Origin: DASUPK01 sp963695805
GTDB taxonomy: Bacteria > Actinomycetota > Thermoleophilia > Solirubrobacterales > 70-9
DNA length: 64,000 bases
Assembly (NCBI GenBank): GCA_963695805.1
Contig: CAVOHV010000012.1
Location: 61,282-125,281, forward strand
Direction: 5' to 3'
In this document: piece by piece, positions 37,038 through 44,454 of the stretch
How positions within the stretch are numbered: position 1 is the stretch's first letter
How the letters are laid out: each line of letters starts with the position of its first letter
Program-made: the position numbers and the translations under genes
Notes under the pieces: model-generated
What the model was told of the DNA's origin: nothing
The model's database searches: none
Seen by the model: only the letters and a program-made list of their open reading frames with translations

Positions 37038-38560
37038 TCCTGCTTGGGAGGTGGCTCCTCGCCGGGCTCCTCGGCCGGAGGTTCCTCGGTCGGACCGTCC
37101 GCAGGGGTCTCATCCGGAACGGTCTCCTTATCCGGAACGGTTTCCTCATCCGGAACGGTCTCCTCGGGCGGCGCCTCAGGGGCGACCTCCGCGGCTGGAT
37201 CCTCACCTTCCTCGGGAGTCTCCGCCGCTGGGGCGGGCTCCTCCGCTGGAGGGGCCTCCTCCGTCGGAGCGGCCTCCTCCGTCGGAGCTGCCTCCTCCGC
37301 TGGGGCGGCCTCCGCCTCCGGCAGGGGCGCCAGGTCCTCGGGCGGCTCGGCGTCTTCGATCACGACGTCCTCGCTCGGCTCGCGCATGGGGAGCTCCTGG
37401 CCCTCCACGCGCTTCACGCTCAACGAGAGGCGCCGCCGGGCATCGTCGACCTCGAGGATCTGGACCTTGAGCTCGTCGCCGGGCCGGACGACCTCGGCCG
37501 GGCTCTCGACGTGGTGCTGGGCGAGCTCGGAGATGTGGACGAGGCCCTCGACGCCAGGCAGGATCTGGACGAAGGCGCCAAAGGCAACGATCTTGGTGAC
37601 CTTGCCCTCGACCACGTCGCCCGGCTTGTACTCGTTGAGGACGCGCTGCCACGGGTCCTCCTGGGTCTGCTTCAGGCCCAGGGAGATGCGCTGGCGCTCC
37701 CGGTCGATGTCGAGCACCTTGACCCGCACGGTGTCGCCGATCGAGACGACCTCGGAGGGGTGGTTGACGTGGCTCCAGGAAAGCTCGGAGATGTGGATCA
37801 GGCCGTCGATGCCGTCCAGGTCGACAAAGGCGCCGAAGTCGACGATGTTCGAGATCTTCCCCTCGACCACCTGGCCGGGCTCCAGGCGACCCAGGATCTG
37901 CTCGCGGACCTCCTTGCGCTCCTCCTCGAGGACCGCGCGCCGGGAGAGGACGACGTTGTTTCGGGAGCGGTTGAGCTCGATCACCTTGCACTCGAGCTGC
38001 TGTCCCATGAACTCGTCGAGGTTCTGGACCCGGCGGATGTCCACCAGTGACGCGGGCAGGAAGCCGCGCACTCCGAGGTCGAGGATCAGGCCGCCCTTGA
38101 CGACCTCGATCACTGTGCCGGTGACGGGCTTGCCGGTCTCCGCGGCCTCCTCGATCTTCCGCCATGCCTTCTCGAAGCGGGCGCGCTTCTTGGAGAGGAT
38201 CAGACGCCCCTCCTGGTCCTCCTTGGTGAGGACGAGAGCGTCGACCTCCTCGCCGAGCTCGACCTCCTCCGAGGGCTTGACCGTCTTGCGGATCGAGAGC
38301 TCGTTGGAGGGAATGACCCCCTCCGACTTGTAGCCGATGTCGACCAGGACCTCGTCCTGGTCGATGCGCACGACCTTGCCGGTCACCACATCGCCCTCGC
38401 TGAAGGGATGGATGGTCGCGTCGTAGTTGGGGACGAGCTTGCCGTCGACCTCGATCAGCAGGTTGTCGGAGCTCGGAGCGCCATTCCCGGCGCTCTGTGG
38501 CTGGTCGCTCTGTGGCTGCTGAGCCTGCTCAGGCTCTGTCGTTGTGTCCGTTTCGGGCAC
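37034..38560 (-). CDS. rpsA: 30S ribosomal protein S1, with Pro/Glu-rich C-terminal tail
   Basis: 508 aa from GTG 38560. Four S1 RNA-binding domains at about residues 45-115, 130-200, 215-290 and 300-375 are visible (GDVVTGKVVRIDQDEVLVDIGYKSEG, GTVIEVVKGGLILDLGVRGFLP, GKISNIVDFGAFVDLDGIDGLIHISELSW, GKVTKIVAFGAFVQILPGVEGLVHISELA). The last ~130 residues are an acidic Pro/Glu/Ala-rich tail with internal repeats, encoded by 18-bp DNA repeats. S1 binds mRNA leaders and helps initiation. Actinobacterial S1 often has a low-complexity tail, but this one is long. Confidence 0.95.
   Translation of the reverse strand: MPETDTTTEPEQAQQPQSDQPQSAGNGAPSSDNLLIEVDGKLVPNYDATIHPFSEGDVVTGKVVRIDQDEVLVDIGYKSEGVIPSNELSIRKTVKPSEEVELGEEVDALVLTKEDQEGRLILSKKRARFEKAWRKIEEAAETGKPVTGTVIEVVKGGLILDLGVRGFLPASLVDIRRVQNLDEFMGQQLECKVIELNRSRNNVVLSRRAVLEEERKEVREQILGRLEPGQVVEGKISNIVDFGAFVDLDGIDGLIHISELSWSHVNHPSEVVSIGDTVRVKVLDIDRERQRISLGLKQTQEDPWQRVLNEYKPGDVVEGKVTKIVAFGAFVQILPGVEGLVHISELAQHHVESPAEVVRPGDELKVQILEVDDARRRLSLSVKRVEGQELPMREPSEDVVIEDAEPPEDLAPLPEAEAAPAEEAAPTEEAAPTEEAPPAEEPAPAAETPEEGEDPAAEVAPEAPPEETVPDEETVPDKETVPDETPADGPTEEPPAEEPGEEPPPKQD
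37107..37300. repeat. 18-bp tandem repeats in the rpsA 3' coding region
   Basis: Two blocks are visible. At 37107-37164 a unit like TCATCCGGAACGGTCTCC repeats about three times (encoding ETVPDE-type units on the minus strand). At 37237-37300 GCCTCCTCCGTCGGAGCG repeats about three times (APTEEA units). Both lie inside the disordered S1 tail and could vary in number between strains. Confidence 0.75.
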
Positions 38561-38619
38561 GGCCGCACAGTGTGGCAGACACATGCCGGAGGGACGGGCG
38601 TCGTTTACCTTTGCGATCG

Positions 38620-39756
38620 ATGCCGAAGCGCCTCACGAAGAGCGGGGATCAGCGCACGCCGCTGAGCGGCAGATATGACGTGATCGTCTGCGGTGCGAGC
38701 TTCGCCGGCCTGACCGTCGCGAGGCAGCTGGCCGGGTCGGAGGCGCGAGTCCTCGTGCTCGATCGCTACGAGATTGGCGAGCGCCAGACCTCGGCCTGCG
38801 GGATCCCGACCGACTGGCTGCGCGTCATGGGCCTGGAGGCCTCCGCCAAGCAGGAATTCGGCGAGCTGGTCGTCCATACGCCGCACGGCACCTCGCGGTA
38901 CGAGCTGCCCTGGACCTTCTCCACCTTCGACTACCGGCAGCTCTGTGGCCTGCTCTGGTCCCAGTGCGACGCCGAGTTCGAGACCGCCAAGGTGAACGGG
39001 CGCAGCGGCGAGACGGTCCGCACCGATCGCGGCGACGTCTCGGCCCCGCTGATCGTGGACGCGCTCGGCTGGCGGCGAATCCTCGCCTCCGACGGCGGCT
39101 ATCAGCCGCCCGACGCTCCGCTCTCACGCGGGCTGGAGGTCCATCCCGAGGGCGGCTCCGACGACCTCGAGATCTGGATCGACCGACGCTACGTCCCGGC
39201 CGGCTACGGGTGGAGCTTCCCGGCTCGGGACGAGCAGCGGATCGGCGTGGGCTCCTTCGACCCGCGCTTCCATGTCAAGGACACCACCGTGCTGCTCGCC
39301 GACGACCTCGAGAGGCCCCCCGTTCGCTACCAGGGGAACTGGATCCCGCACAAGCTCCGCCCAGGTACCGAGGACGGAATCTTCTTCGTCGGCGACTCCG
39401 CCGGTCACTGCCTGCCGCTGACCGCCGAGGGCATTCGGACCGCCTTCTACTTCGGGATCAAGCTGGGAGACGAGCTGCGCGCCGTCGTTGAGGGGAGGCG
39501 AGACCGTGAGGCGGCTCTCGACAATTACGCGGAGTTCGTCGATGGGCACGGGCTGAAGTTCCGCTGGATGCTCCGCGCCCAGCGCCTGCTCCCCAAGCTG
39601 CCGGCGCGGGTGCAGCGTGCGGTGATCCGGGCCTGCGGCCGCAAACGCTTCGTCGACTGGGCCTTCGACCACTACCTCCGCATCGCCCCGCCCGAGTTCG
39701 CGGAATCCCCGCCGGAGCGCCGCGACGAGCGCGAACCGGTTCGGGCCGCCGCCTAG
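38620..39756 (+). CDS. FAD-dependent oxidoreductase (geranylgeranyl-reductase / halogenase type)
   Basis: 378 aa from ATG 38620. N-terminal FAD motif: YDVIVCGASFAGLTVARQLAGSEARVLVLDR. The substrate region contains ACGIPTDWLRVMGLEAS, and the second FAD motif is GIFFVGDSAGHCLPLTAEGIRTAFYFGIKLGDEL, typical of the geranylgeranyl reductase and flavin-halogenase superfamily. Members reduce isoprenoids (menaquinone side chains, lipids) or oxidise aromatics; the precise reaction is not clear. Its stop shares the CTAG palindrome with the stop of the convergent DMT gene. Confidence 0.83.
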   Translation: MPKRLTKSGDQRTPLSGRYDVIVCGASFAGLTVARQLAGSEARVLVLDRYEIGERQTSACGIPTDWLRVMGLEASAKQEFGELVVHTPHGTSRYELPWTFSTFDYRQLCGLLWSQCDAEFETAKVNGRSGETVRTDRGDVSAPLIVDALGWRRILASDGGYQPPDAPLSRGLEVHPEGGSDDLEIWIDRRYVPAGYGWSFPARDEQRIGVGSFDPRFHVKDTTVLLADDLERPPVRYQGNWIPHKLRPGTEDGIFFVGDSAGHCLPLTAEGIRTAFYFGIKLGDELRAVVEGRRDREAALDNYAEFVDGHGLKFRWMLRAQRLLPKLPARVQRAVIRACGRKRFVDWAFDHYLRIAPPEFAESPPERRDEREPVRAAA

Positions 39757-40190
39757 CGGACGACCAGATAGGTGCCGGTGAGCAGGAGGCCGACTCCCGC
39801 GACGCGGCTGGCGGTGAGCGGGGTCTGCTCGAGGCCGAGAAACCCGATCCGATCGAGGATCACGGAGGTGGTGAGCTGCCCGGTGACCGTCGCCGCCGCC
39901 ACGGCGCCCGCCCCGATCTCGCTGACCAGCACCAGCGCCGAGAAGACGTAGGCGGCACCCAGCACGCCACCGAGCAGGTAGTACCACTGGACGTGGGCGG
40001 CACTCGAGAGGCCTCCTGCCTTGCCGGTCGCCACCACGATCGCGGCGAGCAGTAGCGTCCCCACCGCGAAGGAGACCGTGGCCGCGGCGAAGTTGCCCGT
40101 GAAGCGGCCCAGGCCTGCGTTGATCGGTGCCTGCAGGGCGATGCACCCGCCGACTACGGCCATGATCAGGACGGCGAACCCGCGATCCAT
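39753..40190 (-). CDS. DMT-family YdcZ-type membrane transporter
   Basis: 145 aa with five TM helices: FAVLIMAVVGGCIALQAPINAGLGRFTGNFAAATVSFAVGTLLLAA at the N-terminus and WYYLLGGVLGAAYVFSALVLV, GAVAAATVTGQLTTSVILDRIGFLG. Matches the small DMT_YdcZ family (PF04657), half-length relatives of EamA transporters that probably dimerise. Substrate unknown. The stop overlaps the flavoprotein stop. Confidence 0.83.
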   Translation of the reverse strand: MDRGFAVLIMAVVGGCIALQAPINAGLGRFTGNFAAATVSFAVGTLLLAAIVVATGKAGGLSSAAHVQWYYLLGGVLGAAYVFSALVLVSEIGAGAVAAATVTGQLTTSVILDRIGFLGLEQTPLTASRVAGVGLLLTGTYLVVR

Positions 40191-40193
40191 CGG

Positions 40194-40251
40194 GCGTGAT
40201 CTTCGCTGATCGGGCCGATTTCGGCTCAGGAGCGTGATCTTTCGGCCGATT
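40194..40251. promoter_or_regulatory. Paired direct repeats upstream of the ECF sigma gene
   Basis: GCGTGATCTT occurs at 40194-40203 and 40232-40241, and GGCCGATT at 40213-40220 and 40244-40251. This duplicated two-part pattern lies in the 117-bp gap before the sigma-factor start and may be a regulator or sigma binding array; no known consensus was recognised. Confidence 0.4.
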
Positions 40252-40306
40252 CCGAGTTCAAGCTCTGAATCCTCAACCGTGTGGAGCTCGTAGTAGGAGC
40301 GGAGGA

Positions 40307-41524
40307 GTGCCCCAGACAGTGAAGACCGGCCGCTTGACCACCCGCTTCCTCGGGGGGCGCGCGCTGCGCTTTCAGCCCGACGGACGGCTCGTGTCCCTCG
40401 TGCGCGATGGCTACGAGTCAGCGTTCGAGGAGATCTTCCGTCGCTACGGCGCGGCCCTGCGCGGCTACGCCGCCTCGATCGTCACCGCTCAGCGGGCCGA
40501 TGACGTCACCCAGGAGGCCTTCACGAAGGCATATCTCGCCTTGCGCGGCAGCGACAAGGAGATCCAGCTTCGCCCCTGGCTCTACCGGATCGTCCGCAAC
40601 ACGGCGTTGACCAACATCCGGGACGAGCCGAATCCAGCGCTCGAGCTCGACGAGGCTCGGGCGGCCGGCATGTCACCCGAAGAGCTGGCCGAGCAGCGGG
40701 AGGAGATCAGTCGGCTGTTGGCCGGTTTGCGGGAGCTTCCTGAGCCGCAGCGGGCGGCGATCGTCATGCGGGAGCTGGAGGGCCTCAGCCACGAGCAGAT
40801 CGCGGCCTCCCTCGGACTGAGTGGGGGCGCCGTCAGGCAGTCGATCTATCGCGCGCGTCGCGCTCTTCGCGACGCCGCCGGGATGCTCGTTCCGATGCCC
40901 TTGCTTCGCCAGCTGCTGGAGGAGGGATTCACCCAGGGCGCCTCGGCCGCGGTGGCCGGCGGCGGCGCGGGGATTGCGGTCAAGACCGGGGTCGCTGCCC
41001 TGCTCGCCGCCGGCACGCTGACCACAGGCGCCGTCATCAAGCACGAGCTGAAGTCGCCGACGAAAGCGGACGCGACATCGACCAGGGCGAAGGCCGCCGG
41101 GCCGGGTGACGACCGCACCCTCGCGGACATCTCGCCCGGCGGCGGGGCGGCCTCCACGGACCGGTCGGGCCCCGGTGGCAACAGCGACCGAGGCGGCGAC
41201 CGAGGCGGCTCGGACGACGGCGCCTCGGGTCACCGGGGCTCAAACAGCGGGCCGGAAAGCGAGCACTCGGGCACCGGGTCCAGCAATTCCGGGTCGGACG
41301 ACTCGCACTCCGGATCCGGGTCGGGTGGATCCGGGTCGGGCAAGTCGGACTCGAGTGGCTCGGGGTCGGGCGACTCCGGGTCGGGCGGTTCCGGGTCGGG
41401 CGGTTCCGGGTCGGGTGGATCGGGGTCGGGTGGATCCGGGTCCAGCGGCTCCGGGTCGGGTCCCTCGGTCGGCGACCCGCACGGCGGCGGCTCGGACGAC
41501 CCACCCGAGCTCGACGACCACTAG
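40307..41524 (+). CDS. ECF-type sigma factor with membrane segment and Ser/Gly-rich C-terminal tail
   Basis: 405 aa, GTG 40307 with AGGAG about 7 bases upstream. Sigma region 2 (FEEIFRRYGAALRGYAASIV, DDVTQEAFTKAYLAL) and region 4 (LPEPQRAAIVMRELEGLSHEQIAASLGLSGGAVRQSIYRARRALRD) fill residues 30-195. A hydrophobic segment at about 225-250 (GIAVKTGVAALLAAGTLTTGAVI) would anchor it in the membrane. A ~150-residue tail of SGSGG repeats (41312-41462) follows, predicted outside the cell. This fusion of ECF sigma to a membrane and low-complexity exterior tail suggests a sigma released on a surface signal. It heads the row leading to the ABC exporter and kinase. Confidence 0.88.
   Translation: MPQTVKTGRLTTRFLGGRALRFQPDGRLVSLVRDGYESAFEEIFRRYGAALRGYAASIVTAQRADDVTQEAFTKAYLALRGSDKEIQLRPWLYRIVRNTALTNIRDEPNPALELDEARAAGMSPEELAEQREEISRLLAGLRELPEPQRAAIVMRELEGLSHEQIAASLGLSGGAVRQSIYRARRALRDAAGMLVPMPLLRQLLEEGFTQGASAAVAGGGAGIAVKTGVAALLAAGTLTTGAVIKHELKSPTKADATSTRAKAAGPGDDRTLADISPGGGAASTDRSGPGGNSDRGGDRGGSDDGASGHRGSNSGPESEHSGTGSSNSGSDDSHSGSGSGGSGSGKSDSSGSGSGDSGSGGSGSGGSGSGGSGSGGSGSSGSGSGPSVGDPHGGGSDDPPELDDH
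41312..41462. repeat. 15-bp tandem repeat encoding SGSGG units
   Basis: The unit TCCGGGTCGGGCGGT recurs with small changes about ten times inside the sigma-factor tail. It codes for Ser-Gly-Ser-Gly-Gly repeats, a flexible low-complexity segment. Confidence 0.8.
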
Positions 41525-41609
41525 AACGGACAGCCAGGCCCGAGTGATCTTCGTGGCCCATTCGAGTTAGGGGACTCGAAGGACCAGGAAGACCAAGGAG
41601 GTCTGTCAG

Positions 41610-41768
41610 ATGTCCAAGCACAGAAGGCGACGCCGGCGTCGCGGGAAGCTCTCCGACTCGACTCCCGCGCAGCCGGGTGCCGGTAACGGCGCTACCACCA
41701 GCAGCAACGGCGTCTCCGAAACGAACACCAACACCAACACGGGCAGCGGCCACGGAGGGCCAGGCTGA
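41610..41768 (+). CDS. 52-aa Arg-rich small protein (micro-ORF)
   Basis: ATG 41610 is preceded by a strong ribosome binding site AAGGAGG at 41595-41601, 8 bases away. The 52 residues begin MSKHRRRRRRRGKLSDS and end in an Asn/Thr/Ser/Gly tail (ETNTNTNTGSGHGGPG). It lies between the sigma factor and the ABC exporter, with its stop at 41766-41768, close to the exporter's start. The composition has no known family; the Arg-rich front could bind nucleic acid or lipid, or act as a leader. Its position raises the possibility that it is the exported or processed substrate. Translation is not proven. Confidence 0.55.
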   Translation: MSKHRRRRRRRGKLSDSTPAQPGAGNGATTSSNGVSETNTNTNTGSGHGGPG

Positions 41769-41836
41769 GAGCCCGTCTACGCAGTCTGTTCTCGACGCCG
41801 GCCGAGGGCGAGGCGCTGGTCAGCGCCTCGCCCGAG

Positions 41837-43618
41837 GTGCCGGTTCGCGAGATCTTCCGGCGGTTCTGGCCGTACGCTCGCCCGTACCGCCGCTGGCTGG
41901 CGCTCAGCCTGGGGCTGATCGCGCTGGTTCCACTGATCGACACGGCGATGATCTGGATGTTCAAGGTCGTCGTCGACCAGGTGCTGGTCCCGCAGGACTT
42001 CGGTCCCTTCGTCTGGATCGCCGCTGCGTACGTCGGGTTGACTGTCCTGGCCGGCGTCCTCGGCTTCTTCGATGACTTCCTCGCCAACTGGATCGGAGAG
42101 CGCTTCCTGCTCGATCTCCGCACCCGGTTCTTCGCCCACCTACAGGGGCTCTCTCTTGACTTCTTCGACCGCCGCCGCCTCGGCGATCTGATCTCCCGTC
42201 TGACGGGCGATATCGCTTCGATCGAGGCGTTCGTCCTCTCGGGCGTGAGCGACGCGATCTCCTACATGCTCCGGATCGTCTTCTTCTCCGCCGCGCTCTT
42301 CTATCTGCAGTGGGACCTGGCCCTGATCTCACTGGTGGTCGCGCCGCTCTTCTGGCTGGCGGCAAAGCGGTTCTCCCGCCTGATCAAGATCGCCTCGCGC
42401 GAGAAGCGGCGGCGGAGCGGCTCGATCAGCTCCGTGGCGGAGGAGAGCCTCTCCAACGCAGCCCTGGTCCAGGCCTACGGGCAGGAGAGGGCCGAGGTCG
42501 AGCGGTTCCACCGCGAGAACGAGGGCAGCTACCACGCGGAGATGGCCTCGGTGCGGCTGAAGGCGCTCTACTCGCCGCTGATCGACCTGATCGAGCTGAG
42601 CGGTGCCCTCCTGGTGATCGGGCTCGGGACCTGGGAGCTCTCACAGGGCCACCTGACGCTCGGCGGGCTGCTGGTCTTCATGACCTTCCTGACTCAGCTC
42701 TACAGCCCGGTCCGCGGGATGAGCCGGCTCATCAATCGGATCCACAGCGCCTCGGCGTCTGCGGAACGGATCATCGAGATGCTCGACCAGAAGCCGTCGG
42801 TGGTCGAGTCCTCACGCGCGGTCGAGCTCGGGCGCGCTCAGGGCCGGCTCAAGCTCGACCATGTCACCTTCCGCTATCCGGAGACGGAGCGGAACGCGGT
42901 CTCGGGCGTCTCTCTTTCCGTCGAGCCCGGCGAGGTGCTGGCGCTGGTCGGCCCGAGCGGTGCCGGCAAGTCGACGCTGGCGAAACTGCTGCTCCGCTTC
43001 TATGACCCCCACTTCGGCCGGATCCTCCTGGACGGGAAGGATCTGCGAGGGCTGACGCTGGGATCGGCGCGAGAAAACGTCGCCTTGCTGCTGCAGGAGA
43101 CCCTCGTCTTCGACGGGACGATCTACGAGAACATCGCGTACGGCCGGCAGGGCGCGACCCGCGACGAGGTGGAGGCCGCGGCGGTCGCGGCCGATGCGGA
43201 CGACTTCATCTCCGCCCTCCCTGACGGATACGACACCGCGATCGGCCAGAAGGGCAGGCGGCTGTCGGGCGGGCAGCGTCAGCGGATCGCGATCGCGAGG
43301 GCGATGGTCCGGGACGCCCCAGTGCTGATCCTGGATGAGCCGACGACCGGAGTCGACGCCGAGTCGGGGAGCCGCATCATGGGGCCGCTGAGGCGACTGA
43401 TGGGCGGACGGACCACGATCGTGATCTCACACAACCTGGTGACGGTCCGGGATGCGGATCGGATCGCGGTGCTCGAGGGCGGGCGAATCACGGCGGCCGG
43501 CACCCACGAGGAGCTGCTGCGCCTGGGCGGAACCTACGAGCGTCTCTATCGGCTGCACCACGTCGGCAGCGAGGACTTTGCGCCGCCGACAGCAGCTCCG
43601 GCGGTGGTCGCGCCGTGA
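41837..43618 (+). CDS. ABC exporter, fused permease and ATPase
   Basis: 593 aa from GTG 41837; the frame is open upstream to 41765 (LRARLRSLFSTPAEGEALV...) but only CTG is available there. Six TM helices fill residues about 20-300 (WLALSLGLIALVPLIDTAMIWMFKVVVD, WIAAAYVGLTVLAGVLGFF). ATPase: Walker A ALVGPSGAGKSTLAKLLLRF, Q-loop LLLQETLVFDGTIYENIAYG, signature RLSGGQRQRIAIARAMV, Walker B PVLILDEPTTGVDAES, switch His in VISHNLVTVRDADR. This is the half-exporter type that dimerises to move lipids, drugs or peptides. Its stop overlaps the kinase start (GTGA). Confidence 0.93.
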   Translation: MPVREIFRRFWPYARPYRRWLALSLGLIALVPLIDTAMIWMFKVVVDQVLVPQDFGPFVWIAAAYVGLTVLAGVLGFFDDFLANWIGERFLLDLRTRFFAHLQGLSLDFFDRRRLGDLISRLTGDIASIEAFVLSGVSDAISYMLRIVFFSAALFYLQWDLALISLVVAPLFWLAAKRFSRLIKIASREKRRRSGSISSVAEESLSNAALVQAYGQERAEVERFHRENEGSYHAEMASVRLKALYSPLIDLIELSGALLVIGLGTWELSQGHLTLGGLLVFMTFLTQLYSPVRGMSRLINRIHSASASAERIIEMLDQKPSVVESSRAVELGRAQGRLKLDHVTFRYPETERNAVSGVSLSVEPGEVLALVGPSGAGKSTLAKLLLRFYDPHFGRILLDGKDLRGLTLGSARENVALLLQETLVFDGTIYENIAYGRQGATRDEVEAAAVAADADDFISALPDGYDTAIGQKGRRLSGGQRQRIAIARAMVRDAPVLILDEPTTGVDAESGSRIMGPLRRLMGGRTTIVISHNLVTVRDADRIAVLEGGRITAAGTHEELLRLGGTYERLYRLHHVGSEDFAPPTAAPAVVAP

Positions 43619-44436
43619 GCTCGTCGAACGGCACGGGCAACGGGCTGCTGCACGAAGGCGATCGCGTGGCCTCCGGTTATGAGGTGATCGCGCACCTGAG
43701 CCGAGGAACGGCGCTGGACGTCTACGACGCCTGGAGCCTCGAGCGCGACTGCCGGTGCGTCGTCAAGGTCGTGCGCCCTGACCGGCGGGCGCCCCGCGTG
43801 CGCAGGCGGCTCGTCCGGGAGGGCGAGCTGCTGCTGGAGCTGGTCCATCCGAACATCGTCAGGGCCTATGAGCTGCGTCGTCGGCCGCGAACCGTGGTGA
43901 TCCTCGAGACCCTCAGCGGCGAGACCGTCGAGCACATGATCCACTCGGCTCACAGGCGCCTGGCGATCGCGGACGTCGCCCACCTCGGCCTGCAGATCTG
44001 CTCGGCGATCGGCTATCTGCACGGGCGGGGCTACCTGCACCTCGACCTGAAGCCGTCGAACGTGATCGTCCAGAGCGGGCAGGCGCGGGTGATCGACCTG
44101 AGCCTCGCGTGCATGCCGGGGCCTGTGCCGCGCGGGATGGGGTCCCCCCCGTATCTGGCACCCGAGCAGGCCCGCGGGGGGGCCGTCAGCGCGGCGACCG
44201 ACGTCTGGGGGATCGGGGTGACGCTGTATGAGGCCGCCACCGGAGCCTGGCCGTTCCCGGACGCGAAGCGGCGCAACTACCCGCAGCAGGAGCGCCGAGC
44301 GGCCTCGGTGGCCGAGAGCAGGCGGGCGCCCTCCGGCTTCACGTCGGCGATCGACGCCTGCCTGGCGCCGGACCCGTCGGAGCGGCCCTCGGTGGTCGAG
44401 CTCGCCGACGAGCTCGACGCCGTGATCGGGGCCTGA
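43615..44436 (+). CDS. Ser/Thr protein kinase-like protein, degenerate motifs
   Basis: 273 aa starting GTG 43615, overlapping the ABC exporter stop by 4 bp. Kinase fold: a poor glycine loop (LSRGTALDVYDA), Lys in CRCVVKVVRPD, Glu in REGELLLELVHPNIV, catalytic loop LHLDLKPSNVIV (HLD instead of HRD, but the Asp, Lys and Asn are kept), metal loop VIDLSLA in place of DFG, and the APE-like segment GSPPYLAPEQARGG. The core catalytic Asp remains, so activity is possible but atypical. No membrane anchor or PASTA repeats. Coupled to the exporter, it may phosphorylate it or a small substrate. Confidence 0.85.
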   Translation: MSSSNGTGNGLLHEGDRVASGYEVIAHLSRGTALDVYDAWSLERDCRCVVKVVRPDRRAPRVRRRLVREGELLLELVHPNIVRAYELRRRPRTVVILETLSGETVEHMIHSAHRRLAIADVAHLGLQICSAIGYLHGRGYLHLDLKPSNVIVQSGQARVIDLSLACMPGPVPRGMGSPPYLAPEQARGGAVSAATDVWGIGVTLYEAATGAWPFPDAKRRNYPQQERRAASVAESRRAPSGFTSAIDACLAPDPSERPSVVELADELDAVIGA

Positions 44437-44454
44437 TCGAAGCCTGACCCGCCG

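Noticed and set aside
36534..38333. 599-codon plus-strand frame with Ser/Gly repeats opposite rpsA/coaE
   Set aside because: The Ser/Gly repeats are the complement of the acidic repeat tail of S1; rpsA and coaE on the minus strand explain the DNA.
41312..41462. Possible CRISPR or minisatellite in the sigma-factor region
   Set aside because: The period is exactly 15 bp, in frame, and encodes SGSGG; there are no unique spacers.
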